Shown here: positions 45,108 to 56,442 of the stretch, piece by piece
How the letters are laid out: the number at the start of each line of letters is the position of its first letter
Numbering within the stretch: the stretch's first letter is position 1
Source of the DNA: Bacteroidota bacterium
Lineage (GTDB): Bacteria; Bacteroidota; Bacteroidia; Chitinophagales; Saprospiraceae
Direction: 5' to 3'
DNA length: 64,000 nucleotides
NCBI GenBank assembly: GCA_029781865.1
Contig: JAKOVW010000079.1
Coordinates: forward strand, 434,001-498,000
Program-made: the position numbers and the translations under genes
Notes under the pieces: generated by a model
What the model was told of the DNA's origin: nothing
Databases searched by the model: none
Seen by the model: only the letters and a program-made list of their open reading frames with translations

Positions 45108-48100
45108 TTAATCTTCTACTTCAACAAGATTCTTTTTACTATTTGCTGATCGTACAATAAGGTCTTTATATTTCTTGGCTCCTGTTCCAGCTGGAATTTT
45201 CTTACCAATGATTACATTTTCCTTTAAGCCGGATAAGTCATCACTTTTGGCAGCCATAGCTGCAGAGCTCAATACTTTGGTTGTCTCCTGGAATGAAGCG
45301 GCTGAAATCCAGCTGCTGGTTCCAAGTGAAGCTCTGGTTATACCCAAAAGCAAAGGACTGGCAGTGGCAGGAGTTGCATCTCTATAATCCACGAGTTTTT
45401 TATCATTTCTTTTTAGGAATGAATTTTCCTCTCTGATTTGTCTTAAGGATACTAACTGTCCCGGTTTCAGTTTTGCGGAATCTCCTGATTCCGTAACTAC
45501 TTTTTTGTCAAATATTTCGTCATTGGCATCCACGAAGTCCCAACGGTCAACTGGCTCCCCTTCAAGCAAAGTTGTATCACCCGGATCTTCAATCTGAACC
45601 CATCTCATCATTTGACGGACAATTACTTCGATATGTTTATCATTGATATTGATACCCTGAGAACGATATACTTCCTGTACTCCATTCACCAGGTAGGATT
45701 GAACTGCAAAAAGTCCTTTTATCATCATGATATCCCTGGGTGCTGTAGTACCGTCTGATAATGGTGTCCCTGCTCTTACAAAGTCACCCTCCTGTACAAG
45801 TATGTGCTTTGACAATCCAATTAGATACTTTCTTCTTTGGTTTGTGCGCTCATCTTCCACAAAGATCTCGCGGTTACCTCTTTTAATTTTACCATAATAA
45901 ACAATACCATCAATTTCAGACACAACCGCAGGATTAGAAGGATTTCTGGCTTCAAACAATTCAGTTACACGAGGTAAACCACCAGTGATATCGGTAACCT
46001 TACTCACATTACGTGGGATTTTACCAATTTTTTGCCCTGCGCTGATCTCGCTATTATCTTCAATGGTAATGTATGCACCCACCGGTAAAGAATATGTTTT
46101 CAATTCATCACCAGCTGCATTTACGATGGATATAGCAGGTATCTTTTTCTTATTCTTGGATTCAATAATGACTTTTTCAGAATATCCTGTTTGATCATCA
46201 CGTTCCATTCTATAAGTTACCCCTTCTTCAATAGAATCGTACTTAATGATTCCGGAAAACTCGGAAATGATCAAGGCATTAAATGGATCCCAATTACAAA
46301 TTAAATCTGTCTTGCTTATCTTTTGGCGATCCTTCACGTATAATATTGAACCGTAAGGAATATGTGCTGTAGTTAATATTTTCCCAGTCTCAATGTCCAA
46401 AATTTTAATCTCTCCAGATCTGGAAATAACGATGGAACTCTTCACCCCTGCTTCATTCAATTCTGAAACCTTCAGACCATCATATTCGATAATACCGTCG
46501 AATTTAGAAATGATTTCGGATTCTTGTTTTGATACTGCAGCAACCCCTCCCACGTGAAATGTTCTGAGTGTAAGCTGTGTACCAGGTTCCCCAATACTTT
46601 GAGCAGCAATAATTCCCACTGCATCTCCTTCCTCCGTGATTCTTCCTGTGGCCAGATTTTTACCATAACATTTCGTACAAACCCCTTTTTTGGACTCGCA
46701 AGTCAATACGGAACGAATGGTGACAGATTCAATTCCAAGTTTCTCTATCGTCTGTGCTGTTTTATCATCAATATAACTACCTGTAGGAAGAATAATTTCT
46801 TCGGTCAGGGGATGAATGATATTATGCAATGTGAAACGACCAACAATTCTTGATGCCAGATTTTCTATGACTTTATCATTGTCGATCAGCGCTGTTGTTT
46901 CAATTCCCCTTAATGTATTACAATCTTCTTCATTGATAACTACGTCCTGAGCAACATCCACCAACCTACGAGTCAGGTAACCTGCATCAGCCGTTTTTAA
47001 TGCTGTATCGGCTAGACCTTTACGCGCACCGTGGGTGGAAATAAAGTATTCCAATACGCTCAATCCATCCTGGAAATTGGAAAGAATTGGATTCTCAATG
47101 ATAGATGAACCTGTATCTCCCGATTTCCGTGGTTTAGCCATCAACCCTCTTAATCCGCACAACTGTTTAATCTGTTGTTTCGATCCCCTGGCACCGGAGT
47201 GCAACATCATATACACGGAGTTAAATCCACCTTTATGCGCTGCCAGTTCCTTCATTAAATTATCCGTCACTCTGTTATCGGCATAGGTCCACCTGTCAAT
47301 GATCTGATTATAGCGTTCATTGTTAGTGATCAAACCCATGTTGTAACTATCCCAGATTTCTTCTACTTCTTTTTGGGCTTCATCCAGTGTTTTCTTCTTA
47401 ATGGATGGCGTAATCAAATCTCCCAAATTAAAAGATAAACCTGCTTTGAATGCCCAATAAAAACCCAAATCTTTTATCTCATCTAAAAATTTAGCAGTTA
47501 CTGCAAAACTTGTACGATGAATTATATCCGCAATAATCTGCTTCAGATTCTTTTTAGTCAATAACTCATTAAGAAATGGAACTTCCGCAGGTACTACTTC
47601 ATTCAACAACACTCTTCCCACAGTAGTCCGGATCAATTTCATTTCAATCTCACCCTTCTCGTTTTCCAGTTTTGCTCTTACTCTGACCGGGTCATGCAAC
47701 TCAATTTTCTTCTCATTAAAAGCGATCACTATTTCATCTGCACTGTAAAATGTTTTTTCCTTCTGTTCTTTTTCAACCATTCTTTCTTTGGTCAAATAAT
47801 ACAGTCCAAGAACCATGTCCTGAGATGGAAGCGTTACCGGTGATCCATCCTGAGGATTCAACATGTTATGACTTGACAGCATCAATAATTGTGCTTCAAG
47901 TATGGATGCGTTGCTTAAGGGTACGTGAACCGCCATCTGGTCACCGTCAAAGTCAGCGTTGAATGCACCGCAAACCAATGGGTGCAGCTGAATGGCTTTT
48001 CCTTCAATCAATACAGGCTGAAAGGCCTGAATTGACAATCTGTGTAATGTCGGAGCTCTGTTCAGCAACACCGGGTGACCTTTCAAAATATTTTCGAGTA

Positions 48101-49376
48101 TATCCCAAATGATGGAATCTTTACGATCCACCAATTTTTTAGCAGACTTTACAGTTTTTACAACTCCTCTTTCGATTAATTTACGGATAACAAATGGCTT
48201 AAACAACTCAGCAGCCATATTTTTCGGCAAACCACATTCATGCAGTTTTAAAGTAGGACCAACGACGATAACAGAACGACCACTGTAGTCTACCCTTTTA
48301 CCCAATAAGTTTTGACGGAACCTTCCTTGTTTACCTTTCAAAATATCACTTAGTGATTTTAAAGCTCTTCCTCCTTCCGCTTTCACGGCATTGGATTTTC
48401 TTGAATTGTCGAATAATGAATCCACCGCTTCCTGCAACATCCTCTTTTCATTTCGCAAAATCACTTCAGGTGCCTTGATCTCTAATAATCGTTTCAAACG
48501 GTTATTGCGGATAATAACTCTTCGATATAAATCATTTAAATCAGAACTTGCGAATCTACCTCCATCGAGTGGCACCAATGGTCTCAACTCCGGTGGTATT
48601 ACAGGTAAATATTGTACAATGGTCCATTCCGGACGATTATTTTTTTCATTCAACCCTTCTCTGAAAGCTTCAGCAACGCGCAATCTTTTGAGTGCTTCTG
48701 ATTTGCGTTGTTGAGATGATTCATTGGAAGCCTGATGGCGCAAGTTGTATGATAAATCATCCAAATTGAGTCTGACTAATAAGTCATAAACAGCTTCAGC
48801 TCCCATTTTAGCAATAAACTTGTTGGGATCTTTATCATCAAGCAATTGATTCTCTTTTGGAAGTGACTCCAATACTTCGAAGTACTCTTCTTCTGTCAAT
48901 AAATCAAGATAACTTGAACCTGTTCCTGCTGCTACTCCTGGTTGAATAACTACAAATCGTTCATAATAAATAATGGACTCCAATTTTTTGGAAGACAATC
49001 CCAGGAGGTATCCAATTTTATTTGGCAAAGATTTAAAAAACCAGATATGGACAACAGGAACCACCAATTTAATGTGGCCCATTCGCTCGCGGCGTACTTT
49101 CTTTTCTGTTACTTCAACTCCACAACGATCGCAAACGATACCCCGGTAACGAATTCGTTTATACTTACCGCAGTAACACTCATAATCTTTTACGGGACCA
49201 AATATTTTCTCACAAAAAAGTCCATCGCGTTCTGGTTTATAGGAACGATAATTTATAGTTTCAGGCTTGAGTACCTCACCAAAAGAACGCTCGAGTATAT
49301 CATCCGGCGAACTTAGGCTAATGGTGATGCGATCAAATTCCTGATCTTGTTTGGTTATTTTATTTTTAAATGCCAT
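45108..49376 (-). CDS. rpoC: DNA-directed RNA polymerase subunit beta'
   Basis: A 1422-residue subunit. The N-terminal zinc ribbon reads [20 protein letters not shown]. The catalytic magnesium motif NADFDGDQM is near residue 475, the second zinc site shows [13 protein letters not shown], and the trigger-loop region holds [20 protein letters not shown]. It pairs with RpoB to form the active site of RNA polymerase. It starts 19 bases after rpoB, and a strong terminator follows its stop. Length is close to that of other Bacteroidota beta' subunits. Confidence 0.98.
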   Translation of the reverse strand: MAFKNKITKQDQEFDRITISLSSPDDILERSFGEVLKPETINYRSYKPERDGLFCEKIFGPVKDYECYCGKYKRIRYRGIVCDRCGVEVTEKKVRRERMGHIKLVVPVVHIWFFKSLPNKIGYLLGLSSKKLESIIYYERFVVIQPGVAAGTGSSYLDLLTEEEYFEVLESLPKENQLLDDKDPNKFIAKMGAEAVYDLLVRLNLDDLSYNLRHQASNESSQQRKSEALKRLRVAEAFREGLNEKNNRPEWTIVQYLPVIPPELRPLVPLDGGRFASSDLNDLYRRVIIRNNRLKRLLEIKAPEVILRNEKRMLQEAVDSLFDNSRKSNAVKAEGGRALKSLSDILKGKQGRFRQNLLGKRVDYSGRSVIVVGPTLKLHECGLPKNMAAELFKPFVIRKLIERGVVKTVKSAKKLVDRKDSIIWDILENILKGHPVLLNRAPTLHRLSIQAFQPVLIEGKAIQLHPLVCGAFNADFDGDQMAVHVPLSNASILEAQLLMLSSHNMLNPQDGSPVTLPSQDMVLGLYYLTKERMVEKEQKEKTFYSADEIVIAFNEKKIELHDPVRVRAKLENEKGEIEMKLIRTTVGRVLLNEVVPAEVPFLNELLTKKNLKQIIADIIHRTSFAVTAKFLDEIKDLGFYWAFKAGLSFNLGDLITPSIKKKTLDEAQKEVEEIWDSYNMGLITNNERYNQIIDRWTYADNRVTDNLMKELAAHKGGFNSVYMMLHSGARGSKQQIKQLCGLRGLMAKPRKSGDTGSSIIENPILSNFQDGLSVLEYFISTHGARKGLADTALKTADAGYLTRRLVDVAQDVVINEEDCNTLRGIETTALIDNDKVIENLASRIVGRFTLHNIIHPLTEEIILPTGSYIDDKTAQTIEKLGIESVTIRSVLTCESKKGVCTKCYGKNLATGRITEEGDAVGIIAAQSIGEPGTQLTLRTFHVGGVAAVSKQESEIISKFDGIIEYDGLKVSELNEAGVKSSIVISRSGEIKILDIETGKILTTAHIPYGSILYVKDRQKISKTDLICNWDPFNALIISEFSGIIKYDSIEEGVTYRMERDDQTGYSEKVIIESKNKKKIPAISIVNAAGDELKTYSLPVGAYITIEDNSEISAGQKIGKIPRNVSKVTDITGGLPRVTELFEARNPSNPAVVSEIDGIVYYGKIKRGNREIFVEDERTNQRRKYLIGLSKHILVQEGDFVRAGTPLSDGTTAPRDIMMIKGLFAVQSYLVNGVQEVYRSQGININDKHIEVIVRQMMRWVQIEDPGDTTLLEGEPVDRWDFVDANDEIFDKKVVTESGDSAKLKPGQLVSLRQIREENSFLKRNDKKLVDYRDATPATASPLLLGITRASLGTSSWISAASFQETTKVLSSAAMAAKSDDLSGLKENVIIGKKIPAGTGAKKYKDLIVRSANSKKNLVEVED

Positions 49377-49395
49377 GTTTAATTAATTTAAAGCG

Positions 49396-52300
49396 TTATT
49401 CAAATTTAACATCAAGTACCAAGCCTCTCAATTCATGAATCAATACATTGAATGATTCCGGAATATTTGGTTCTGGTAAATTATCGCCTTTCACAATCGC
49501 TTCATAAGCTTTTGCTCTTCCAATTATATCATCCGATTTTATAGTAAGCAATTCTCTCAGAATATGAGCAGCTCCAAATGCTTCCAAAGCCCAAACCTCC
49601 ATCTCTCCAAAACGCTGACCTCCGAATTGTGCTTTACCACCCAATGGTTGCTGCGTAATCAATGAATAAGGTCCGATAGATCTGGCGTGCATTTTATCAT
49701 CCACCATGTGAGATAACTTCAACATGTAAATAACACCAACTGTAGCTTGCTGATGGAATCGATCTCCCGTTTCACCATCATTCAAATACGTTTGCCCGAA
49801 TTGTGGCAAGTTTGCTTTTTCAATATGCTGGTAAATATCCTGAATAGTAGCTCCATCAAAAATTGGTGTTGCAAAATGCAATCCCATTTCCTTTCCAGCC
49901 CAACCTAAAACGGTTTCGAATATCTGACCCAGGTTCATCCTTGAAGGTACGCCCAATGGATTCAATACGATATCCACAGGTGAACCATCTTCAAGGAATG
50001 GCATATCTTCGACGCGTACAATTTTAGATACAATTCCCTTGTTACCGTGACGACCTGCAAGCTTATCTCCAACTTTAAGTTTTCGTTTTTTAGCGATATA
50101 CACTTTTGCTAATTTCAAAACACCCGCAGGCAACTCATCACCAATACTAATATTAAATTTCTCTCTCTTGTATTTACCTACTTCTTCATTTACTTTAATG
50201 TTGTAATTATGAAGCAATTTTGAAATCAACTGATTCTTGCTATTGTCTTTTGTCCAGTTGAAATAATCCACTTTGGTGAAATCAATTTTCTTCAATAATG
50301 GATTTGTGTATTTAGATCCTTTTGCAATTAACTCTTCGCCATAAATACTTTTCACTCCGGAAGAAATCTGATCTTTAACCAACTTTAATAATTTGTCGAT
50401 TAATATCGTCTTCAACTCGTTCAATGCAACATCATGCTTATCGTCAAGACGGGTCAACAAATCCTTTTCCTGGACTTTTTGAAACTTATCTTTCTTAGCT
50501 CTTGCATACAACTGCTTATCAATTACAACTCCTTCGATAGAAGGTGGAACTTTTAAAGAAGCATCTTTAACATCTCCTGCTTTATCACCGAAAATTGCAC
50601 GCAATAGTTTTTCTTCAGGAGTTGGATCGGTTTCCCCTTTTGGTGTTATCTTTCCAATCAGAATATCTCCTTCTTCCACATTAGCACCGATTCTGATGAT
50701 TCCATTTTCATCTAAATCCTTCGTTGCTTCTTCACTGACATTCGGAATATCATTAGTCAATTCCTCTTCTCCCAATTTGGTATCTCTTACCTCAAGTTCA
50801 AAACTCTCAATGTGAATAGATGTGAAGATATCTTCCTGAATAACGCGTTCTGAAATTACTATGGCATCCTCAAAGTTGTATCCTTTCCAGGGCATGAATG
50901 CAACCTGTAGATTTTGTCCTAATGCCAATTCACCATTTTCAGTAGCATAACCATCTGAAAGAATAGTTCCTAAACTCACGCGATCACCTTTCTTCACAAT
51001 AGGTTTCAGGTTTATACAGGTAGCCTGATTCGTTCTTGCAAATTTGGTCAAAGGATATTCCTTCACATTTTCTTCGAAAGAAATCAATTTTTCCTCAGCA
51101 GTGTGATCATAACGAATCACGATTTTGGTGGCATCGACAAATTCGACTACCCCATCACCTTCGGCAGTAATTAGCATGCGCGAATCATGTGCCACTTTCG
51201 CTTCCAAACCTGTGCCTACGATTGGCGCATGAGGTCTGATTAAAGGAACGGCCTGACGTTGCATGTTTGATCCCATCAATGCACGATTCGCATCATCATT
51301 TTCCAAAAACGGAATCAATGAAGCAGAAACACCCACGATCTGATTTGGTGCAACATCCATATAATCCAATTCGTCCGGCTCGAGTACAGGAAACTCCCCA
51401 TGTTCACGACCTTTTAATTTAGTCATGTGAAATTCTCCCTTTTTATCTACCGCAACATTCGCTTGCGCGATCTTTGCATAATCTTCTTCCTCTGCGGACA
51501 AATACTGAATCCCGTGTTTGATATTTACTTTTCCTGAGTCAATTTTCCAATATGGCGTTTCCAAAAAGCCCATGGAATTAATTTTGGCGTGTACACACAA
51601 GGTTGAAATCAAACCGATATTTGGTCCTTCTGGTGTTTCAATTGTACACAATCGTCCATAGTGAGAATAGTGAACGTCCCTGACTTCAAATCCTGCACGT
51701 TCGCGTGAAAGTCCACCGGGTCCTAGTGCAGAAATTCTTCTTTTATGTGTAATTTCAGAAAGAGGATTGGTTTGATCGAGGAACTGAGACAACTGACTTG
51801 TACCAAAAAAAGAATTGATCACTGAAGAAAGCGTCCTTGCATTAATCAAATCTATTGGTGTAAATACCTCATTATCTCTTACGTTCATCCGCTCGCGAAT
51901 CGTTCTGGCCATCCTGGCCAAACCGACTCCAAATTGAGCAAACAATTGCTCACCAACTGTACGAACTCTACGATTGCTTAAATGATCTATATCATCCAAT
52001 TCCGCTTTTTGGTTAATTAATGAAATCAGATATTTTACTATTTCAGTAATATCTTCTTTCGTAAGAACCAAAGTGGTATCAGACGTTTTTTGATTTAATT
52101 TTTTATTTATTTTATATCGACCTACTTCTCCTAGATTATATCTTTTGTCAGAGAAGAATAATTTATCAATAATTCCACGAGCAGTATCATCATCCGGTGG
52201 ATCTGATCCTCGTAGCTGACGATAAATGTGAATCACCGCTTCCATTTCTGAACTGGAAGGGTCTTTTTGAAGTGTATTGTATATGATGGAATAATCTTCC

Positions 52301-53214
52301 GTAATATCTTCTCTTTGAAGAATTATAGAAGGCACTGAAGCATCCGCAATTTGCTTGATATTATCCTCATCTAAAATCGTATCTCTTTCGAGAATGATTT
52401 CGTTCCGTTCAACAGTTACTAATTCACCGGTATCTTCGTCGACAAAGTCTTCAGTCCATCGTCTCAGTACACGCGCTGCAAGTTTTCTGCCAATTGCCTT
52501 TTTCAAATCTTTTGCTGTAGTTTTAATTTCCTCAGCCAGATTAAATAGGTGTAAGATATCTTTATCCGAAGTAAAACCGATTGCACGCAGTAATGTAGTT
52601 ACCGGAAATTTCTTTTTCCGATCGATGTAAGCATACATCACCATGTTAATGTCTGTAGCAAATTCCATCCAGGCTCCTTTAAATGGAATTACTCTGGCAG
52701 AAAATATCTTTGTTCCGTTTGGGTGATACGTCTGACTAAAAAACACACCTGGTGATCTATGCAACTGAGACACAACGACACGTTCAGCACCATTAATAAC
52801 AAAGGTGCCCTTTGGCGTCATGTATGGAATATTTCCAAGAAACACATCCTGCTCTATGGTTTTGAAGTCCACATGCTCTTCATCATTACAGGAAAGTCTC
52901 AGACGCGCTTTCAAAGGAACAGAAAACGTCAAACCTCTTTGAACGCATTCGTCAATAGTATAACGGGGTGGATCCACATAATAGTCAAGAAACTCAAGGA
53001 CGAAAATATTTCTTGCATCGGAGATCGGAAAATTCTCCTTAAAGACTTTGAAAAGTCCTTCATTAATTCTTTTATCCGGAGTGGTTTCCAATTGGAAGAA
53101 CTCCTTAAATGATTTTAACTGAATCTCAAGAAAATCAGGATAAGGCACGTTGAGAGGGGCCCTTCCAAAATTATGTCTTGTTCTCAGTTGTGATTTCGTT
53201 GCGATGGAAGCCAT
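49396..53214 (-). CDS. rpoB: DNA-directed RNA polymerase subunit beta
   Basis: A 1272-residue subunit. Recognisable segments include [13 protein letters not shown], the rifampicin-pocket region [20 protein letters not shown] with [20 protein letters not shown], and the C-terminal [15 protein letters not shown] and [20 protein letters not shown]. The rifampicin-pocket residues (Q, D, H, R, S) look wild type by inspection. It follows rplL with a gap of about 143 bases that contains a palindrome, and precedes rpoC by 19 bases. Confidence 0.98.
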   Translation of the reverse strand: MASIATKSQLRTRHNFGRAPLNVPYPDFLEIQLKSFKEFFQLETTPDKRINEGLFKVFKENFPISDARNIFVLEFLDYYVDPPRYTIDECVQRGLTFSVPLKARLRLSCNDEEHVDFKTIEQDVFLGNIPYMTPKGTFVINGAERVVVSQLHRSPGVFFSQTYHPNGTKIFSARVIPFKGAWMEFATDINMVMYAYIDRKKKFPVTTLLRAIGFTSDKDILHLFNLAEEIKTTAKDLKKAIGRKLAARVLRRWTEDFVDEDTGELVTVERNEIILERDTILDEDNIKQIADASVPSIILQREDITEDYSIIYNTLQKDPSSSEMEAVIHIYRQLRGSDPPDDDTARGIIDKLFFSDKRYNLGEVGRYKINKKLNQKTSDTTLVLTKEDITEIVKYLISLINQKAELDDIDHLSNRRVRTVGEQLFAQFGVGLARMARTIRERMNVRDNEVFTPIDLINARTLSSVINSFFGTSQLSQFLDQTNPLSEITHKRRISALGPGGLSRERAGFEVRDVHYSHYGRLCTIETPEGPNIGLISTLCVHAKINSMGFLETPYWKIDSGKVNIKHGIQYLSAEEEDYAKIAQANVAVDKKGEFHMTKLKGREHGEFPVLEPDELDYMDVAPNQIVGVSASLIPFLENDDANRALMGSNMQRQAVPLIRPHAPIVGTGLEAKVAHDSRMLITAEGDGVVEFVDATKIVIRYDHTAEEKLISFEENVKEYPLTKFARTNQATCINLKPIVKKGDRVSLGTILSDGYATENGELALGQNLQVAFMPWKGYNFEDAIVISERVIQEDIFTSIHIESFELEVRDTKLGEEELTNDIPNVSEEATKDLDENGIIRIGANVEEGDILIGKITPKGETDPTPEEKLLRAIFGDKAGDVKDASLKVPPSIEGVVIDKQLYARAKKDKFQKVQEKDLLTRLDDKHDVALNELKTILIDKLLKLVKDQISSGVKSIYGEELIAKGSKYTNPLLKKIDFTKVDYFNWTKDNSKNQLISKLLHNYNIKVNEEVGKYKREKFNISIGDELPAGVLKLAKVYIAKKRKLKVGDKLAGRHGNKGIVSKIVRVEDMPFLEDGSPVDIVLNPLGVPSRMNLGQIFETVLGWAGKEMGLHFATPIFDGATIQDIYQHIEKANLPQFGQTYLNDGETGDRFHQQATVGVIYMLKLSHMVDDKMHARSIGPYSLITQQPLGGKAQFGGQRFGEMEVWALEAFGAAHILRELLTIKSDDIIGRAKAYEAIVKGDNLPEPNIPESFNVLIHELRGLVLDVKFE

Positions 53215-53271
53215 GTATTATAATCTATTTTAATAAAACCAATTCCCAATCCTATAAAACAAATAATGAAT

Positions 53272-53303
53272 GGCCTAGATCATGAACGTTCATGATCTAA
53301 GCC
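53272..53303 (-). promoter_or_regulatory. perfect palindrome between rplL and rpoB
   Basis: A 24-bp uninterrupted palindrome (arms TAGATCATGAAC and its complement GTTCATGATCTA, 53276-53299) is extended by GGC/GCC with one unpaired base on each side. There is no T-run after it on the minus strand, so it is not a classic terminator. It could be an RNA hairpin for processing or attenuation, as is known at the same place in E. coli, or a protein-binding operator. Confidence 0.7.
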
Positions 53304-53357
53304 AAGCATATATGTATTCCTTTTGATCAAAGGTATACTGTTGATGCTGTTCGTAAA

Positions 53358-53729
53358 TTATTTTACTTCAATCTCAGCACCAGCAGCTGTCAATGTATCT
53401 TTCAAAGAGTTTGCCTCTTCCTTGGATACTCCTTGCTTTAAAGTAGATGGAGCTCCATCCACCAGGTCTTTAGCTTCTTTTAGACCTAAGTTCAATAAAT
53501 TCTTAACTTCTTTAATGACATTTAATTTATTGGCACCACCAGATTTGAGTATTACATCAAATTCTGTTTTTTCAGCAGCAGCGGCAGCGGCAGCAGGTGC
53601 AGCGGCAACTGCAACAGCAGCGGCAGCCGGTTCAATACCATACTTGTCTTTTAGAACAGAAGCCAGCTCACTTACTTCTTTAATAGTAAGGTTCACTAAC
53701 TGATCTGCTAAAGTGTTTACATCAACCAT
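53358..53729 (-). CDS. rplL: 50S ribosomal protein L7/L12
   Basis: A 123-residue acidic protein. The N-terminal dimerisation part (about 1-33) is joined to the C-terminal domain by an alanine-rich hinge (about 34-52). The C-terminal domain ([25 protein letters not shown], given by its EFDVIL start and [13 protein letters not shown] core) is typical. It forms the flexible stalk that recruits translation GTPases such as EF-Tu and EF-G, and it binds L10 as dimers. It follows rplJ by about 61 bases. Confidence 0.97.
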   Translation of the reverse strand: MVDVNTLADQLVNLTIKEVSELASVLKDKYGIEPAAAAVAVAAAPAAAAAAAEKTEFDVILKSGGANKLNVIKEVKNLLNLGLKEAKDLVDGAPSTLKQGVSKEEANSLKDTLTAAGAEIEVK

Positions 53730-53790
53730 GATTCTTTTTTTTCAATTGTTAAAAAATGTATGCGTGTATTACTTGGAAGCCAAACTTTAA

Positions 53791-54321
53791 TTAAGCGCTT
53801 GCTCTTTCTTCGAGCGCCTTTACGATTCCCGCGATTTTCTGTCCGCCGGAATTCAATGCACTGACCAGGTTGCTTGCAGGAGATTGTAACAACATAATTA
53901 CATCTCCAATCAATTCAAACTTGGTTTTCAATGCAACCAATAATTTCAATTGCTCATCGCCTGAATAAACTGCAGTATCAATATATGCCGCTTTCAGAAT
54001 AGGTCTCTCATGCGTTTCGCGGAATTCTTTAATCAGTCTTGCCGGAGTAGCAGCCGTATCCGTAAACAGTATAGATGACGGACCTTCAAATGCAGCGTAT
54101 AATGGCTCGAATCCTCTTTCTGCTTCGAGACTCTGCAATGCTTTTATTGCAAGCTTGTTTTTTACAACCTGCATTTCTATGCCCTGCTCGAAACACTTTC
54201 TGCGAAACTGATTTACTTGTTCAACAGTCAATGTAGAAGAATCGGTTACATAGAAAAACTGAGCCTTGGAAAATTTTTCCTTTAATTCCTGTATTGCTAA
54301 TGATTTATCTTCTCTGGTCAT
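53791..54321 (-). CDS. rplJ: 50S ribosomal protein L10
   Basis: I place the start at 54321 (MTREDKSLAIQELKEKFSKA), giving 176 residues, because this matches the L10 family start. An upstream in-frame ATG at 54366 would add 15 residues and overlap rplA. The family core FRRKCFEQGIEMQVVKNKLA and the segment FEGPSSILFTDTAATPARLI are present. L10 anchors the L7/L12 dimers and represses its own operon in many bacteria by binding the leader mRNA. No leader recognition motif was identified here. Confidence 0.95.
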   Translation of the reverse strand: MTREDKSLAIQELKEKFSKAQFFYVTDSSTLTVEQVNQFRRKCFEQGIEMQVVKNKLAIKALQSLEAERGFEPLYAAFEGPSSILFTDTAATPARLIKEFRETHERPILKAAYIDTAVYSGDEQLKLLVALKTKFELIGDVIMLLQSPASNLVSALNSGGQKIAGIVKALEERASA

Positions 54322-54343
54322 GATGTCAATTTTTGAATGTGAA

Positions 54344-55036
54344 TTAATGAACAACCTTGGAGTCAATGTTTATACCCGGACTCATTGTTGAAGCCATTGA
54401 TATACTTTTGAAATACGCACCTTTTGCAGAAGATGGTTTCATTTTATTGATTGCTCCCAGCAATTCTGCACAATTCTCTTTCAATTTCTGAGCTGTAAAA
54501 GATACTCTTCCGATAGAAGAATGAATGATTCCGAATTTGTCTACCCTAAAGGCAATTTTACCGCCTTTTACATCATTCACAGCACCGACGATATCCATAG
54601 TGACTGTACCTGTTTTAGGGTTCGGCATTAATCCTCTTGGGCCAAGAATCTTACCCACTTTCCCAAGTTTAGCCATCACTGTAGGCATAGCGATAATAAT
54701 ATCGACATCTGTCCAACCAGCTTCGATTTTTTGAATATACTCGTCCAGTCCAACGTAATCTGCACCGGATGCCTTAGCATCTGCTTCTTTTTCCGGTGTA
54801 CATAAGACCAATACTTTTTTTGTTTTTCCGGTTCCGTTCGGAAGTGTTACGGTTCCTCTGATTGCCTGATCCGGTTTTCTGGGATCTACTCCTAATCTGA
54901 TATGCAGATCTACAGAAGCATCAAACTTAGTGGTGTTTACTTCTTTGACAAGAGTGCAGGCTTCATCCAGGTTGTACAATTTTTTTGCATCAACCTTGGC
55001 ATTGATTTGTTTTCTTTTCTTTGTTAATTGTGCCAT
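54344..55036 (-). CDS. rplA: 50S ribosomal protein L1
   Basis: A 230-residue protein with the L1 signatures [19 protein letters not shown] (about 39-57) and the region near [17 protein letters not shown]. It forms the mobile L1 stalk that guides deacylated tRNA out of the E site, and in many bacteria it represses the L11-L1 transcript. It lies between rplK and rplJ with gaps of about 60 and 22 bases. Confidence 0.97.
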   Translation of the reverse strand: MAQLTKKRKQINAKVDAKKLYNLDEACTLVKEVNTTKFDASVDLHIRLGVDPRKPDQAIRGTVTLPNGTGKTKKVLVLCTPEKEADAKASGADYVGLDEYIQKIEAGWTDVDIIIAMPTVMAKLGKVGKILGPRGLMPNPKTGTVTMDIVGAVNDVKGGKIAFRVDKFGIIHSSIGRVSFTAQKLKENCAELLGAINKMKPSSAKGAYFKSISMASTMSPGINIDSKVVH

Positions 55037-55096
55037 ATAAAAGCATTTTAGGTAATAGCGTTCCGCGAAATGCGAAACTCCCTTGATGAAAAAATA

Positions 55097-55540
55097 TTAA
55101 TTCTGCCACGGGGCGTTCCCCGAAACTGTCAATCCCATGCTTCTTGCTGTACCAGCCACCATTTTCATAGCAGATTCCAGTGTAAACGCATTGAGATCGG
55201 TCATTTTATCTTTTGCGATTTGTTCAACCTGTGCCCAGCTGACTGAGCCTACTTTTTTACGGTTAGGTTCCGGTGATCCGCCTTTGATTTTTGCAGCTTC
55301 AATTAATTGAACAGCAGCAGGTGGTGTTTTGACTACAAAGTCAAATGATTTATCCTTATAAAGGGTAATGACAACAGGAAGAATTTTTCCTGGTTGATCC
55401 TGGGTTTTTGCATTAAAACGCTTACAAAACTCCATAATATTCACACCCTTAGAACCGAGTGCAGGTCCTACGGGCGGAGCAGGGTTTGCAGCACCTCCCT
55501 TAACCTGTAATTTTATAAAACCTTCTATTTCCTTTGCCAT
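55097..55540 (-). CDS. rplK: 50S ribosomal protein L11
   Basis: A 147-residue protein. [20 protein letters not shown] (about 8-27) is the conserved N-terminal segment, and the C-domain holds [13 protein letters not shown] and [11 protein letters not shown] near the end. L11 binds the GTPase-associated region of 23S rRNA together with L10. It follows nusG by 10 bases and begins the rplK-rplA-rplJ-rplL series. Confidence 0.97.
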   Translation of the reverse strand: MAKEIEGFIKLQVKGGAANPAPPVGPALGSKGVNIMEFCKRFNAKTQDQPGKILPVVITLYKDKSFDFVVKTPPAAVQLIEAAKIKGGSPEPNRKKVGSVSWAQVEQIAKDKMTDLNAFTLESAMKMVAGTARSMGLTVSGNAPWQN

Positions 55541-55550
55541 AATGTTCTAA

Positions 55551-56111
55551 TTAATTCGTTTTTTCAACTTGCATAAAATTCAATTCGACTTCCGTTCCCC
55601 TGCCGAATATTTTGACTATAACTTTTACTTTCTTTTTCTCTTCATTTACTTCTTTGATATCCCCTACAAAGTCATTAAACGGTCCATCAATAATCTTCAC
55701 TGTTTCACCGGGAATAAAAGGCTCAATCATTGTTTCCCCAACTTCCTGTGATTCATCCACTTTACCCAGCATCCGGTTTGCTTCAACCTGAGTCATGGGA
55801 ATAGGTGTGTTTTTACCTAAAAAATGAATGATATCAGGCATATTGGCAATGTGTTGAACAATTTCTCCGCTTAACTTGGAAGGAATTGCTTCAACGAGTA
55901 AGTAACCAGGAAGTATATTTCGCTCCATGATTACTTTTTTACCATTTCTTATTTTATATACTTTTTCAGAGGGCACTATTACCTGTGTAATAAAATCAGC
56001 CCATCCGGATCTATTTACTTCCAATTCGAGTCGCTCGCGGATTTTCTTTTCTTTACCGCTGATTACTCTTAATGAATACCACCTTTTTTCTTCGCTCATC
56101 AGGGTGGTCAT
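55551..56111 (-). CDS. nusG: transcription termination/antitermination factor NusG
   Basis: A 186-residue protein. The N-terminal NGN domain (WYSLRVISGKEKKIRERLE, about 11-29, and MERNILPGYLLVEA) is followed by a KOW domain (GETVKIIDGPFNDFVGDI, about 129-146). The start ATG overlaps the secE stop by one base (TAATG), so I keep it; an inner Met at residue 5 (MSEEKRW) is possible. NusG binds RNA polymerase and modulates pausing and Rho-dependent termination. The order secE-nusG-rplK is conserved. Confidence 0.95.
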   Translation of the reverse strand: MTTLMSEEKRWYSLRVISGKEKKIRERLELEVNRSGWADFITQVIVPSEKVYKIRNGKKVIMERNILPGYLLVEAIPSKLSGEIVQHIANMPDIIHFLGKNTPIPMTQVEANRMLGKVDESQEVGETMIEPFIPGETVKIIDGPFNDFVGDIKEVNEEKKKVKVIVKIFGRGTEVELNFMQVEKTN

Positions 56112-56299
56112 TATAAACTATAGATAAAAGTAAGTACCTGATTAACCACAAAATCCATTACAAAAACCACAACCGATAACATCAGTGCAGACACAACCAC
56201 CACTTTAGCACTGTCAATTAAATTCTGCCTGGTTGGCCAGGACACCTTATCCATCAGCTCATTATAACTTTCCCTCAAATACAGTAAGATTTTATCCAT
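56111..56299 (-). CDS. secE: preprotein translocase subunit SecE
   Basis: A 62-residue protein when started at 56299 (MDKILLYLRESYNELMDKVS), preferred over an upstream ATG at 56341 because the extra 14 residues (MRVQVLLPVQNKNA) fall inside the tRNA-Trp sequence. The conserved KVSWPTRQNLIDSAKVVVV segment precedes a single membrane helix (about 33-56). SecE is the clamp subunit of the SecYEG channel. It directly follows tRNA-Trp and shares a one-base overlap with nusG. Confidence 0.95.
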   Translation of the reverse strand: MDKILLYLRESYNELMDKVSWPTRQNLIDSAKVVVVSALMLSVVVFVMDFVVNQVLTFIYSL

Positions 56300-56314
56300 T
56301 GCATTTTTGTTTTG

Positions 56315-56387
56315 CACGGGCAGAAGGACTTGAACCCTCAACCTACGGTTTTGGAGACCGTCGCTCTGCCAGTTGAGCTATGCCCGT
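56315..56387 (-). tRNA. tRNA-Trp (anticodon CCA)
   Basis: A 73-base cloverleaf. The acceptor arms ACGGGCA and TGCCCGT pair fully, and the anticodon stem ACGGT/ACCGT encloses CTCCAAA, giving anticodon CCA. The discriminator is G, as expected for bacterial tRNA-Trp. The 3' CCA tail is not encoded. It lies between tuf and secE and ends only 15 bases before secE, so it is presumably cut out of the operon mRNA. Confidence 0.97.
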
Positions 56388-56391
56388 ATTA

Positions 56392-56428
56392 TTCAGATCC
56401 ATCTCAATTAATTATCGATGGATCTGAA
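56392..56428 (-). promoter_or_regulatory. hairpin between tuf and tRNA-Trp
   Basis: The arms TTCAGATCCATC and GATGGATCTGAA pair perfectly over 12 bp around a 13-base AT-rich loop. On the minus strand it is followed by TAATACGGGC (the tRNA), not by a T-run, so it is unlikely to be a terminator. It probably stabilises the tuf 3' end or marks a processing site. Confidence 0.65.
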
Positions 56429-56442
56429 AATACTTTTATTTT

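Noticed and set aside
53572-53640. Alanine-coding run (GCA/GCG repeats) as a microsatellite of interest
   Set aside because: It encodes the alanine-rich hinge of L7/L12, which is normally low in complexity.
54322-54366. Longer N-terminus for rplJ starting at 54366
   Set aside because: The added residues do not match L10 and would overlap rplA; the start at 54321 matches the family.
56300-56341. Longer N-terminus for secE starting at 56341
   Set aside because: The added residues are encoded by the tRNA-Trp gene; the start at 56299 gives a normal SecE.
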